Numbered from the stretch's first letter, positions 1-5,936 are shown. The stretch is 7,087 nucleotides of DNA from Acidobacteriota bacterium (GCA_021827255.1 JAKAWO010000158.1:1-7087), one strand, 5' to 3'. Translations and numbers: made by a program. Notes: generated by a model from the sequence alone, not told the origin.

Positions 1-2
1 CC

Positions 3-839
3 GGCCCATCGTCCCAGCCTCTGATCCAGCCTCCGCGCCCGGACGGAGCAAGGGAGGGCTCCACGATCTTGCTGGCCTCGCCTCATCCCGACGATGAGGC
101 GCTGATTGGCGCGCTGCCGCTGCGCCTGCGGCTCGAAGCCGGGGCCCGGGTGGTCAACTGCGCTGTTACGTTGGGCAGCGACTTGACCCAGCGAGCCCGC
201 CGCCGCGCGGAGCTCGAATCGTCGTGCCGTGTCCTTGGCTTCGATCTCATCGTGCCCGGCGATCAGGGTTTCGATGACGTGCGGCTGGAGTGCCGGAACA
301 CCCACCCGCGCGAATGGCAGGATAAGGTCGAGGCGCTTCGAAAGATCTTCGATCAGGCAAGGCCGGACGCCATCTTCGCTCCGCACGCTGAGGACTTTAA
401 CGCCACCCACATTGGGACGCACTATCTTGCGCTGGATGCGCTCAGCGCGCACTTGGCGCGCACCGGACGGCCCTCCGCCTTGCTGATTGAGACGGAGTAC
501 TGGCACGAGCATTCGCGCCCCAACCTGATGGTGGGCGTTTCGCCCAAAGTGCTCGCTCTTCAGATCATGGCCACGGCGGAGCATGGGGGTGAAGTCTCGC
601 GCAACCCTTATCACCTAGGATTGCCGGCGCGGATGATGGATAATGTACGGCGCGGCTCGGAGGTGGTAGGCGGGCAGGGAGCGGCTACGCAGCCTTTCCC
701 GTTCGCCGAGCTTTACCGCATCACTTTCATGGATGGCAAGACCCAGATTCAGCCGCGGAGCGGCGGTTCCATGGTGGGGCCGGGCGGCAAGGTCAGCCTC
801 AACGAGCTTCGCGCGCGGTTTTGGCCTGGCAACCCCTGA
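3..839 (+). CDS. PIG-L family zinc-dependent deacetylase (5' end open at window edge)
   Basis: The protein is a LmbE/PIG-L type N-deacetylase, a Zn-dependent family that removes acetyl groups from N-acetylglucosamine conjugates (GlcNAc-PI, mycothiol or bacillithiol precursors, or other sugars). The substrate cannot be read from the sequence. Seen directly: the signature PHPDDE lies at residues 5-10 counted from a TTG at 69. The second metal/active-site block PHAEDFNATHIGTH lies at 105-118, with His105-106, Asp109 and His114/118-type positions as in the family. The reading frame stays open without a stop from position 3. The residues just before the motif (STILLAS) supply the first beta strand that precedes PHPDDE in this fold. 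A start at TTG 69 would cut that strand and has no good ribosome site, so the true start is probably upstream of the window. The stop is at 837-839, and a small secreted-protein gene follows after 35 nt, probably in the same transcript. The family call is secure; the start and substrate are not. Confidence 0.9.
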   Translation, partial: GPSSQPLIQPPRPDGAREGSTILLASPHPDDEALIGALPLRLRLEAGARVVNCAVTLGSDLTQRARRRAELESSCRVLGFDLIVPGDQGFDDVRLECRNTHPREWQDKVEALRKIFDQARPDAIFAPHAEDFNATHIGTHYLALDALSAHLARTGRPSALLIETEYWHEHSRPNLMVGVSPKVLALQIMATAEHGGEVSRNPYHLGLPARMMDNVRRGSEVVGGQGAATQPFPFAELYRITFMDGKTQIQPRSGGSMVGPGGKVSLNELRARFWPGNP

Positions 840-863
840 GAGCTCGGCCGCTAATCCAACGTC

Positions 864-869
864 GGAGGA
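864..869 (+). promoter_or_regulatory. Ribosome binding site fixing the start at 875
   Basis: GGAGGA sits 5 nt before ATG 875. It decides against an upstream in-frame TTG at 821, which would overlap the end of the deacetylase gene and put a charged, non-signal stretch in front of a clear signal peptide. Confidence 0.8.
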
Positions 870-874
870 AAAGC

Positions 875-1393
875 ATGGTCCATTCACTATTACTCTCAGC
901 GGTGCTGCTTGTTGCTCCCGCCCAACCGGGGGCGGCCCCGGCTCGGGCTACGCGCGCTTTCGCGATCGAGACCGGCCGGCCGTTTAACGCGGCGCTGCCC
1001 CGCGATTTCTATCTCGAGGGCAACGCGATCCCAACTGAAAAGCGGAACGCGACGCTGGTGGCAACTCCTTCCGGAAAACAACTCCTCTTCGCCATTCTGG
1101 ACACCAGCGGTTATAGCTCCCAAGTCCAGCAAAAATACATGGGCATGATGATCGCCGAGGCTAGCGTTCGCCTCGGCGCGGCCCGCGTCCCGGTGGGAAG
1201 CTATGGGTTCGGCCTAAAAACGCTCTCGGGCGAGACCTATCTCGCCATTTACAACCAGGCCGGAGTGAGAATTGCCTCCTGCCGGATGAAGAAAGATTTG
1301 GAGCTCAAGGCGCCCCGGCCGCTCCAAGTCATCCTGGCGAGCGGCGGCGGGGCGCGTCTCTACATCGGCAGGGAGTGGGTTCAAATTAAGTAA
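875..1393 (+). CDS. Small secreted protein of unknown function
   Basis: This is a 172-residue protein that I do not recognise. Seen: residues 1-25 look like a Sec signal peptide, with a short polar start, a hydrophobic core (LLLSAVLLVA) and an Ala/Pro-rich exit with possible cleavage sites around residues 16-25. The mature part is a single compact domain rich in predicted beta strand. It contains EGNAIPTEKRNATL, then LLFAILDTSGYSSQVQQKYMG, a VPVGSYGFGL turn, and a final LYIGREWVQIK. The 'P-V-G-S-Y-G' turn recalls small periplasmic beta-sandwich proteins such as DUF2911-like ones, but the diagnostic DUF2911 blocks are absent and I do not assign that family. Only one cysteine is visible in the mature part. 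The gene lies 35 nt after the deacetylase and about 100 nt before another exported protein, so an envelope role within the same unit is a reasonable inference. The coding call is strong; the function is unknown. Confidence 0.78.
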   Translation: MVHSLLLSAVLLVAPAQPGAAPARATRAFAIETGRPFNAALPRDFYLEGNAIPTEKRNATLVATPSGKQLLFAILDTSGYSSQVQQKYMGMMIAEASVRLGAARVPVGSYGFGLKTLSGETYLAIYNQAGVRIASCRMKKDLELKAPRPLQVILASGGGARLYIGREWVQIK

Positions 1394-1484
1394 CTGTGAA
1401 CCGTCGCGCCCATCAAGGCAGTGCAACCGGACCCCATCACTCCAGGGAGATGAAACGCGGCAAGGCCGTTTCGCCAAGCCGCGC

Positions 1485-1490
1485 GAGGAG
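1485..1490 (+). promoter_or_regulatory. Ribosome binding site favouring the start at 1495
   Basis: GAGGAG ends 4 nt before ATG 1495. In-frame alternatives are a GTG at 1396 with no Shine-Dalgarno sequence, and an ATG at 1450 whose AGGGAG directly abuts the start codon, which is too close for normal use. The 1495 start also gives a short N-region followed by the hydrophobic segment. Confidence 0.55.
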
Positions 1491-1493
1491 TTG

Positions 1494-1508
1494 GATGATT
1501 GCATCATC
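1494..1508 (+). repeat. Short perfect inverted repeat over the likely start codon at 1495
   Basis: GATGAT (1494-1499) and ATCATC (1503-1508) are perfect complements around a 3-nt loop, so the start codon lies inside the left arm. Just upstream, CGCGGC (1456-1461) can pair either with GCC/GTTTC nearby (1465-1472) or with GCCGCG (1478-1483), next to the ribosome site. These could be chance pairings in a GC-rich leader. Confidence 0.35.
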
Positions 1509-2520
1509 TGAAAGATGGGTGGAGGCGCAAAGCCGCGCAAGCTATAAGGCCTTGGGTTGCGCGGCTCTTCTGACGGCGTTGGCAACTCTGAGCACGCTTT
1601 CCTTGTCGGCGCGATCGAGCCGAAAAAGCCGCGGAGTTTCACAAGCCATCGAGGTTTCCGGAATCGTCACGGAAATCACGCCTCGGCAAATAACGATCCA
1701 GGGAACCCGAGGCGGCCCGGTGACTCTGACCACCTCGCGCGACTATACCGACGACGTTGCTTTTGGCTCCGACGTCACGGCGAGTTACATCATGAACGGC
1801 CAAGCGAACATTCTCCAATCGCTGAGTTCGCCACTGGAGAATTTGTTTGTGCCGGCGTATGAGATCCGGCGGAAGATTCATACCGTCATCGTCCTGCCGA
1901 TTTCAGAAGTGGAAGGCTCGAACGCCTTTTTTGACGCCCTGGAACGCTATCTCCGCTCGCAGATCGGCTGGTACGTCAAGCCGCGGGTTCTGGCGGAAGA
2001 AGCGCGACGCTACGCCAGCCCCTCTCAGTCCACCCTCGGCCTCATCAATCCGCAAACCGGTGCCGTGGATATTTCCCGCTATGCGCCAAGCCGCGGCGTC
2101 CTCATGCGCAAAATCGCCGCCGCGACCCGAGTGGACGCGGTCGTGGACGCGCGGCTTGTCATCCACTCCGCGCGGCTCGACGCGCGGCGGCGCGAGGCGG
2201 TCTGGGACGGCTATCGCGAGTTTGCGAGCGCGAGCGGAGGAACCGGACTGGGACGCGTGGCGCTGTTTCCCATCAAGGCCCAAATTCCCGCCGTCACGCT
2301 CGAACTCAAGCTGTGGAACGCGCAGGGGAAACCGCTCTGGAGCCGCCGCCGCGGGTTCGCGGTGCTCTACGTCGAGGAGGGGCTGCTCGGTAAGCTGCGA
2401 GCCCGGCCGCTCGAAGAAACGCTCGAGAACAAGTCCGAGGTGGCTGAGTGGTTCAGCTCCTTCTTTGCGCCATTGCTCGCACCGGCTGAGCCGGAAGCCG
2501 CAGGGCGTGAGCGCCAATGA
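1495..2520 (+). CDS. Exported or membrane-anchored protein, possible LpoB/CsgG/GNA1162-like C-terminal domain
   Basis: This is a 341-residue protein, or up to 374 if GTG 1396 is used. Seen: a hydrophobic stretch at residues 18-39 (KALGCAALLTALATLSTLSL) acts as signal peptide or membrane anchor. The lone Cys comes before the hydrophobic core and does not fit a normal lipobox. Residues 50-110 form a short strand-rich segment (VSGIVTEITPRQITIQG) that looks like a small OB- or SH3-like beta barrel. From about 125 to 330 there is an alternating alpha/beta pattern with IHTVIVLPIS, FFDALERYLRSQIGWYVKPR, RVDAVVDARLVIHSARL and AVTLELKLWNAQGKPLWSR. The order is reminiscent of the fold shared by CsgG, LpoB and GNA1162-like lipoproteins: a 'vlP' strand, a helix, a 'g..v.p' strand, then a 'g.D.vv...v' strand and 'l...lwd..g..lW'. 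That is a pattern-level inference, not a family assignment. It is probably co-transcribed with the two genes upstream. Confidence 0.8.
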   Translation: MIASSERWVEAQSRASYKALGCAALLTALATLSTLSLSARSSRKSRGVSQAIEVSGIVTEITPRQITIQGTRGGPVTLTTSRDYTDDVAFGSDVTASYIMNGQANILQSLSSPLENLFVPAYEIRRKIHTVIVLPISEVEGSNAFFDALERYLRSQIGWYVKPRVLAEEARRYASPSQSTLGLINPQTGAVDISRYAPSRGVLMRKIAAATRVDAVVDARLVIHSARLDARRREAVWDGYREFASASGGTGLGRVALFPIKAQIPAVTLELKLWNAQGKPLWSRRRGFAVLYVEEGLLGKLRARPLEETLENKSEVAEWFSSFFAPLLAPAEPEAAGRERQ

Positions 2521-2591
2521 GCCGCGCGAGGCCAAAGGCGATGCCGCGTGACCAGGGGATGAGTACCGAAAAGAGCGGCGTATCAGCAGGC

Positions 2592-2617
2592 AGGTAAATT
2601 TTACGCGGTGTTTACCT
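2592..2617. repeat. Inverted repeat, 7-bp arms
   Basis: AGGTAAA at 2592-2598 is the exact reverse complement of TTTACCT at 2611-2617, with a 12-nt loop. It falls 71 nt after the stop of the preceding gene. The T run at 2637-2643 is 20 nt further on, too far for a standard terminator. It could equally be a protein-binding site. Confidence 0.45.
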
Positions 2618-2678
2618 TGGATACATAAACGGCCCATTTTTTTGACGATGAACGGCAAAAATAGCTAGATAAGTCATT

Positions 2679-2713
2679 AGTTATCAATATTTTACATATT
2701 ATTGACAATAACT
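2679..2713. repeat. Imperfect AT-rich hairpin
   Basis: AGTTATCAATA (2679-2689) pairs with TATTG (2700-2704) plus ATAACT (2708-2713), giving an 11-bp stem interrupted by a 3-nt bulge (ACA), with a 10-nt loop. The stem is almost all A/T, so as RNA it would be weak. As DNA it would melt easily or serve as a dyad operator. Confidence 0.4.
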
Positions 2714-2739
2714 GTCCCAAATGTCCCATTTGTCCCATT
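2713..2739. repeat. Three tandem copies of a 9-bp unit (TGTCCCAWW)
   Basis: The copies are TGTCCCAAA (2713-2721), TGTCCCATT (2722-2730) and TGTCCCATT (2731-2739), in exact 9-bp register. The core TGTCCCA is invariant. CAAATG and CATTTG within it also form a small dyad around TCC. The regular spacing of a fixed core separated by AT resembles an iteron or multi-site operator rather than low-complexity sequence. Confidence 0.8.
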
Positions 2740-2761
2740 GGGAGGGCCTTGGGGCCAATTA

Positions 2762-2800
2762 TAGCCTAGATTTCTAGCCTAGATGCCTAGCCTAGGCCGC
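2762..2800. repeat. Three tandem copies of a 13-bp unit with core TAGCCTAG
   Basis: The core TAGCCTAG begins at 2762, 2775 and 2788, a strict 13-bp period. The three units are TAGCCTAGATTTC, TAGCCTAGATGCC and TAGCCTAGGCCGC, so the right half of the unit diverges towards the end of the array. The last copy also makes the palindrome GCCTAGGC (2790-2797). The array starts 22 nt after the 9-bp triple repeat. Confidence 0.8.
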
Positions 2801-2835
2801 ACGCCGGGCTCGGGGCTGCCGTTTAACTCCAACTT

Positions 2836-3198
2836 CTATGTCGCGCACCCGGCTAGGGGGGGCATCGCGGTCCGGGTGGCGCTGATGGGGATGGCGTGGA
2901 GTTCGAACGATTGCGTCGAACCCTCCATGACCTGGGCTTGCTGGCCGCGCTCGCAAAACCGCTCGCGGAAATTCAGGTCGCGATCCCGGCCCGGCTGGAT
3001 TTTTTGCCAGGCGAAGAGGGGATCATCACCCCGTCGGATGCCCTGAATCAAAAAATTGCCGTTCTGGTCCGCCGTCGCCTCTTTGAACCACAAGCCTTGG
3101 TTGAGCTTGGAGTCGTCCGCCGGGGCAAGCGTGAGGCGTTGATGGGTTTGCCGAGGAGCCTGACCGTCGCGGGCTGGCGGAGGCGGATTTTCCGGAGG
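2836..3198 (-). pseudogene. C-terminal remnant of a carboxypeptidase-regulatory-like (Cna-B/CarboxypepD_reg type) domain protein
   Basis: Reading the - strand from 3198 to the stop at 2836 gives 120 residues whose middle looks like a real protein. It has LTLAPADDSKLNQG, then ATADQNGNFLIQGIRRGDD, PLFAWQKIQPG, a polar helix, and EGSTQSFELHAIP near the end. This order (D.nG.F.i.GI.pGdy..fAWe.iepG ... v.l..iP) is the usual C-terminal end of carboxypeptidase-regulatory-like proteins, which are secreted, beta-rich and very numerous in Acidobacteriota. The expected PGDY reads RGDD here. Upstream the frame hits a TAA at 3201-3199. The only start-like codon inside is a TTG at 3093 in mid-domain, without a credible start context. 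In the neighbouring frame, near 3137-3155, the residues GKPINAS would continue naturally into LTLAPADD, suggesting a frameshift. No upstream part of such a protein is found before the protease gene at 3318. I read it as a decayed, 5'-truncated gene. The + strand open frames across it are its shadows. Confidence 0.65.
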
Positions 3199-3302
3199 TT
3201 AGCCAGCACGCGGCGCCGGAGAAGCGGACCGTGCTTGCGCGGCGAGGGGGCGGAATGCTAACGTGAGCCGACGGGAAGAAGCGCGGCGCGCGAGCACCGG
3301 GC

Positions 3303-3308
3303 AGGAGG
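3303..3308 (+). promoter_or_regulatory. Ribosome binding site of the M50 protease gene
   Basis: AGGAGG is a strong Shine-Dalgarno sequence 9 nt before ATG 3318 and supports that start. Confidence 0.8.
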
Positions 3309-3317
3309 CAAACGAAG

Positions 3318-4457
3318 ATGCGCTGGTCATGGAAGATTGGCGAAATAGCGGGGATCGGGATTTACATTCACGCCACGTTCTGGCTGCTGATCGCCTTTAT
3401 TCTGTTTGAAGACTGGAGCCAGCATCACAGCGTGAGCGCGGCGGTTTACGGGGCCGTCTTCGTGATGGTGATTTTTGGCTGCATCGTGCTGCACGAGCTG
3501 GGACACGCCTTGACGGCGCTCCACTACGGGGTCAAGACGCGCGCCATCACGCTGTTGCCGATAGGCGGGTTGGCGAGCCTGGAGCGCATGCCCGACCAGC
3601 CGCTGGAGGAATTGTGGGTGGCGCTGGCAGGGCCCGCCGTCAACGTGGTGATCGCCATCGCGCTCTACGGCGTTCTTCTGGCGACGGGGGGGCGCGCCAA
3701 CCTGGCGGAGTTTCGCTGGCAGGGAGGGAACTTCCTGAACAAATTGATGGTGGTGAACGTCTGGCTGGTGCTGTTCAACATGATTCCGGCCTTTCCGATG
3801 GACGGCGGGCGAGTGCTGCGGGCGCTTTTGGCGACCAAGATGGAATTCACTCAGGCGACGCACGTGGCGGCGCGGATCGGGCAGGGCATCGCCTATCTGT
3901 TCGCGCTGGTGGGACTGTTCACGGACCCTTTTCTGCTCTTCATCGCGCTGTTTGTGTGGATGGGCGCGGAGCAGGAAGCGGCGATGGCGCACATGCACAC
4001 CTGGGTGGGAAGCGTTCCGGTGAGCCAAGTGATGGTGACGAACTTCCATGCGTTGCAACCGGATGAACCCTTGTCCGAAGCGGTGCAGCAGACTTTGTCC
4101 GGCTGGCAATACGATTTTCCGGTGGTTTTCGGCCACCACGTGCTGGGCGTTCTGACGCGCGACGACATGATGAAGGCGCTGGCCCAAGGCGGGGCGGGGG
4201 GCCTGGTGCGCGACGCCATGCGGCGCGACGTGCCGATTGCCGACTCCTACGACATGCTGGCGAAAACGCTGTCCATGTTCCACGAGCACCATTGCCGGTC
4301 GCTGCCCGTCGAGCACGATGGGCGGCTGGTGGGAATGCTGACCATGGATAACGTGGGAGAATATCTGGCGATTCAATCCGCGCTCGGCCGCGCCAAAGGG
4401 AAAGGGAAGAAGGACGGTCTCCAGCCTCCGGCGGCGCGCGGCGAGACCATGCTTTGA
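3318..4457 (+). CDS. Site-2 protease family (M50) intramembrane zinc metalloprotease with two CBS domains
   Basis: This is a polytopic inner-membrane protease expected to cut substrates within or next to the membrane, as site-2 proteases do in regulated proteolysis of anti-sigma factors or other membrane proteins. Seen: the zinc motif HELGH is at residues 59-63 in a hydrophobic segment. The third metal ligand block NMIPAFPMDGGR is at 154-165, with Asp162 as ligand. Hydrophobic segments lie near 17-30, 42-62, 103-123, 143-158 and 190-215. The C-terminal part has two CBS motifs, about 235-290 (VSQVMVTNFHALQPDEPL ... GVLTRDDMMKAL) and 297-352 (VRDAMRRDVPIADSYD ... GMLTMDNVGEYL), which usually bind adenine nucleotides and would tune activity. 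A basic tail (residues 359-365) follows. The length of 379 is normal for this M50B/CBS architecture. There is no PDZ domain, so it is not an RseP type. The oxidoreductase starts 24 nt downstream, which suggests co-transcription. The substrate is unknown; no anti-sigma factor is nearby. Confidence 0.95.
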   Translation: MRWSWKIGEIAGIGIYIHATFWLLIAFILFEDWSQHHSVSAAVYGAVFVMVIFGCIVLHELGHALTALHYGVKTRAITLLPIGGLASLERMPDQPLEELWVALAGPAVNVVIAIALYGVLLATGGRANLAEFRWQGGNFLNKLMVVNVWLVLFNMIPAFPMDGGRVLRALLATKMEFTQATHVAARIGQGIAYLFALVGLFTDPFLLFIALFVWMGAEQEAAMAHMHTWVGSVPVSQVMVTNFHALQPDEPLSEAVQQTLSGWQYDFPVVFGHHVLGVLTRDDMMKALAQGGAGGLVRDAMRRDVPIADSYDMLAKTLSMFHEHHCRSLPVEHDGRLVGMLTMDNVGEYLAIQSALGRAKGKGKKDGLQPPAARGETML

Positions 4458-4481
4458 CGAACAGGGAACCGAACCCAGCGG

Positions 4482-5936
4482 ATGGCTAAGCGCTATTTTG
4501 TTTACCGGACGCTCGAGGAGCTTCGCACGGAGGCGGAGCGGCTGGGCGTGGACTTACCGCTGCTGGACGATCGGGAGGAGGTTCGGCGCTGGCTGGGGCG
4601 GCGGGTGGAGATTCGCAGCCGAGGGCGAAGCTGGCGAGTGGGGAATTCCATCGCCATCCACCCGATGGAGGGTTGCGACGGAAATCCCGACGGGACGCCC
4701 GGCGAGCTGACGTTCCGGCGGTATCGGCGATTTGGGGAAAGCGGCGCGAAGCTGATCTGGTTCGAGGCGTGCGCGGTGGTCGAGGAGGGACGCGCCAACC
4801 CGCGGCAACTGTGGATGCACGGCGGGTCGGCGGCGGCGCTCAAGCGGCTGCTGGAGGCGTGCCGGCAGGCGCATCGAGAGCGGTTTGGAACGATAGATGG
4901 CCTGGTGACGGTCCTGCAGTTGACGCACTCGGGGCGCTACGCGGCGCCGAAACCGCTCGCTGCCTATCATCATCCGATCCTCGACCGCTGGCCGGGAGTG
5001 GGGCCGGCCGGGGCGGGGCCGCGCCGGACGCCGCCCGAAGTGGCGAGCGATGAATATCTGGAGGCGCTCGAAGAGAAATTCGCCGAGGCCGCGGCGCGGG
5101 CGCGGGAAATCGGATTTGACGGCGTGGATTTGAAGATGACCCACGGCTATCTGCTCTCCGAACTTTTGGGCGCGCGGGCGCGGCCCGGGCCGTATGGCGG
5201 CGGGCTCGAGGGACGGGCGCGGTTGGCGCTGCGGACGCTCGAAAAGATTCGCCAGCGGGCGGGCGAGGATTTTCTGCTGGCGGCGCGGCTGGGGGTTTAC
5301 GACGGCGTGCCGTATTGCCTGAAGAACGGGGAAGGGGCGCCGCGCGAGGTTCCCCGGCCGTATGAGTTTGGCTTTGGGATGCGGGCCGAGGACCCGACGC
5401 AAATGGATTTGACGGAGCCGGTGCGGCTGGCTGGCTGGCTCAGCGAGGCCGGCGTTGCGCTGCTGAACGCTTCGATGGGCATTCCTTACGCCAACCCGCA
5501 CGTCACGCGGCCGTATGAAAAGCCGAATGAAGGAGTGTATGAAACGCCCGAGCATCCGCTGGTGGGCGTGGCGCGGCACTTCCGGGCGCAGGCGGAGATC
5601 CAGAAGGCTTGTCCCCAACTGGCGGTGGTGGGGACGGGGTATAGCTGGCTGCAACATTTTTTGATTCACGCGGCGGCGGCAAACTTGAAGCTGGGGCGAA
5701 TCAAGCTGGCGGGCCTGGGCCGGGCGGCGCTAGCCTACCCGTGGCTGGCGCGCGAGGCGCTCGAAAAAGGGGAGCTCAATCCGCTCCAAACGTGCAAGAC
5801 TCTTTCTTTTTGCACCTACCTGATGCGGTCGAAACATCACCCGCTGGGACAGTTTCCGACCGGCTGCCCGCCGTTCGATAAGGACCCCTACGGGCGGATC
5901 GTCAAGGAGGCGCGACACGCCGCTCGGGAGAACTAG
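4482..5936 (+). CDS. Old-yellow-enzyme family NADH:flavin oxidoreductase (FMN-dependent)
   Basis: This is a cytosolic TIM-barrel flavoenzyme of the OYE family, which uses NAD(P)H to reduce activated C=C bonds or related substrates. Seen: residues 1-50 form a charged N-terminal extension not found in classical OYEs. The barrel begins at GNSIAIHPMEGCDGNPDG (54-71). LQLTHSGRYA (145-154) carries the HSGR flavin-site segment. GFDGVDLKMTHGYLLSELL (211-229) carries the HGYLL block and leads into RPGPYGGGLEGRARL (234-248), the degenerate 'N.R.D.YGGs.enR.R' motif. A phosphate-binding end GLGRAALAYPWLA lies at 411-423. The C-terminal tail has Cys438, Cys444 and Cys462 and ends near DKDPYG (466-471). 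No second FAD/NAD-binding domain follows, so it is not a dienoyl-CoA reductase. In FeS-bearing relatives the tail usually has a tighter C-x2-C-x2/3-C set, but here the spacing is C-x5-C-x17-C. A weak AGGGA lies 14 nt before the ATG. The substrate is unknown. Confidence 0.93.
   Translation: MAKRYFVYRTLEELRTEAERLGVDLPLLDDREEVRRWLGRRVEIRSRGRSWRVGNSIAIHPMEGCDGNPDGTPGELTFRRYRRFGESGAKLIWFEACAVVEEGRANPRQLWMHGGSAAALKRLLEACRQAHRERFGTIDGLVTVLQLTHSGRYAAPKPLAAYHHPILDRWPGVGPAGAGPRRTPPEVASDEYLEALEEKFAEAAARAREIGFDGVDLKMTHGYLLSELLGARARPGPYGGGLEGRARLALRTLEKIRQRAGEDFLLAARLGVYDGVPYCLKNGEGAPREVPRPYEFGFGMRAEDPTQMDLTEPVRLAGWLSEAGVALLNASMGIPYANPHVTRPYEKPNEGVYETPEHPLVGVARHFRAQAEIQKACPQLAVVGTGYSWLQHFLIHAAAANLKLGRIKLAGLGRAALAYPWLAREALEKGELNPLQTCKTLSFCTYLMRSKHHPLGQFPTGCPPFDKDPYGRIVKEARHAAREN

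Larger units (their letters stand above)
2521..2835. other. Gene-free AT-rich, repeat-rich island between converging gene ends
   Basis: No coding region is supported here. The first 60 nt have ordinary high GC. From about 2590 to 2780 the composition turns AT-rich, most strongly at 2636-2712, in a window that is otherwise strongly GC. The island contains an inverted repeat at 2592-2617, a run of seven T at 2637-2643, an AT-rich imperfect hairpin at 2679-2713, a 9-bp triple repeat at 2713-2739 and a 13-bp triple repeat at 2762-2800. A perfect TATAAT occurs on the - strand at 2763-2758, but there is no matching -35 box. The island lies between the + strand gene ending at 2520 and the - strand relic ending at 2836, so it may once have been a shared 3' region. 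No classical GC-stem plus T-tract terminator is evident. Confidence 0.6.

Noticed and set aside
1903..2658. - strand open frame of 251 codons entering the AT-rich island
   Set aside because: It is mostly antisense to the exported-protein gene. Its extension into the island gives no domain and no ribosome site was supported.
2702..2707. TTGACA as a -35 promoter box on the + strand
   Set aside because: No -10-like hexamer occurs 16-18 nt downstream, where the 9-bp repeats lie. The next AT-rich hexamer is about 50 nt away.
2783..3046. A + strand open frame of 87 codons beginning inside the 13-bp repeat array
   Set aside because: It starts in repetitive non-coding DNA, has a protein-unlike composition and is antisense to the family-like - strand reading.
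2896..3261. A + strand open frame of 121 codons that could be taken for a small gene
   Set aside because: It overlies the - strand relic, is rich in Arg and Leu as expected for an antisense shadow in GC-rich DNA, and has no recognisable motif or good ribosome site.
3327..4376. Long - strand open frame opposite the M50 protease gene
   Set aside because: Its His/Gln/Arg-rich composition is typical of the antisense of a GC-rich gene, and the + strand has clear catalytic motifs.
4554..5669. Long - strand open frame opposite the oxidoreductase gene
   Set aside because: It is Arg/Pro/His-rich with no motif, while the + strand carries all expected flavoenzyme blocks.
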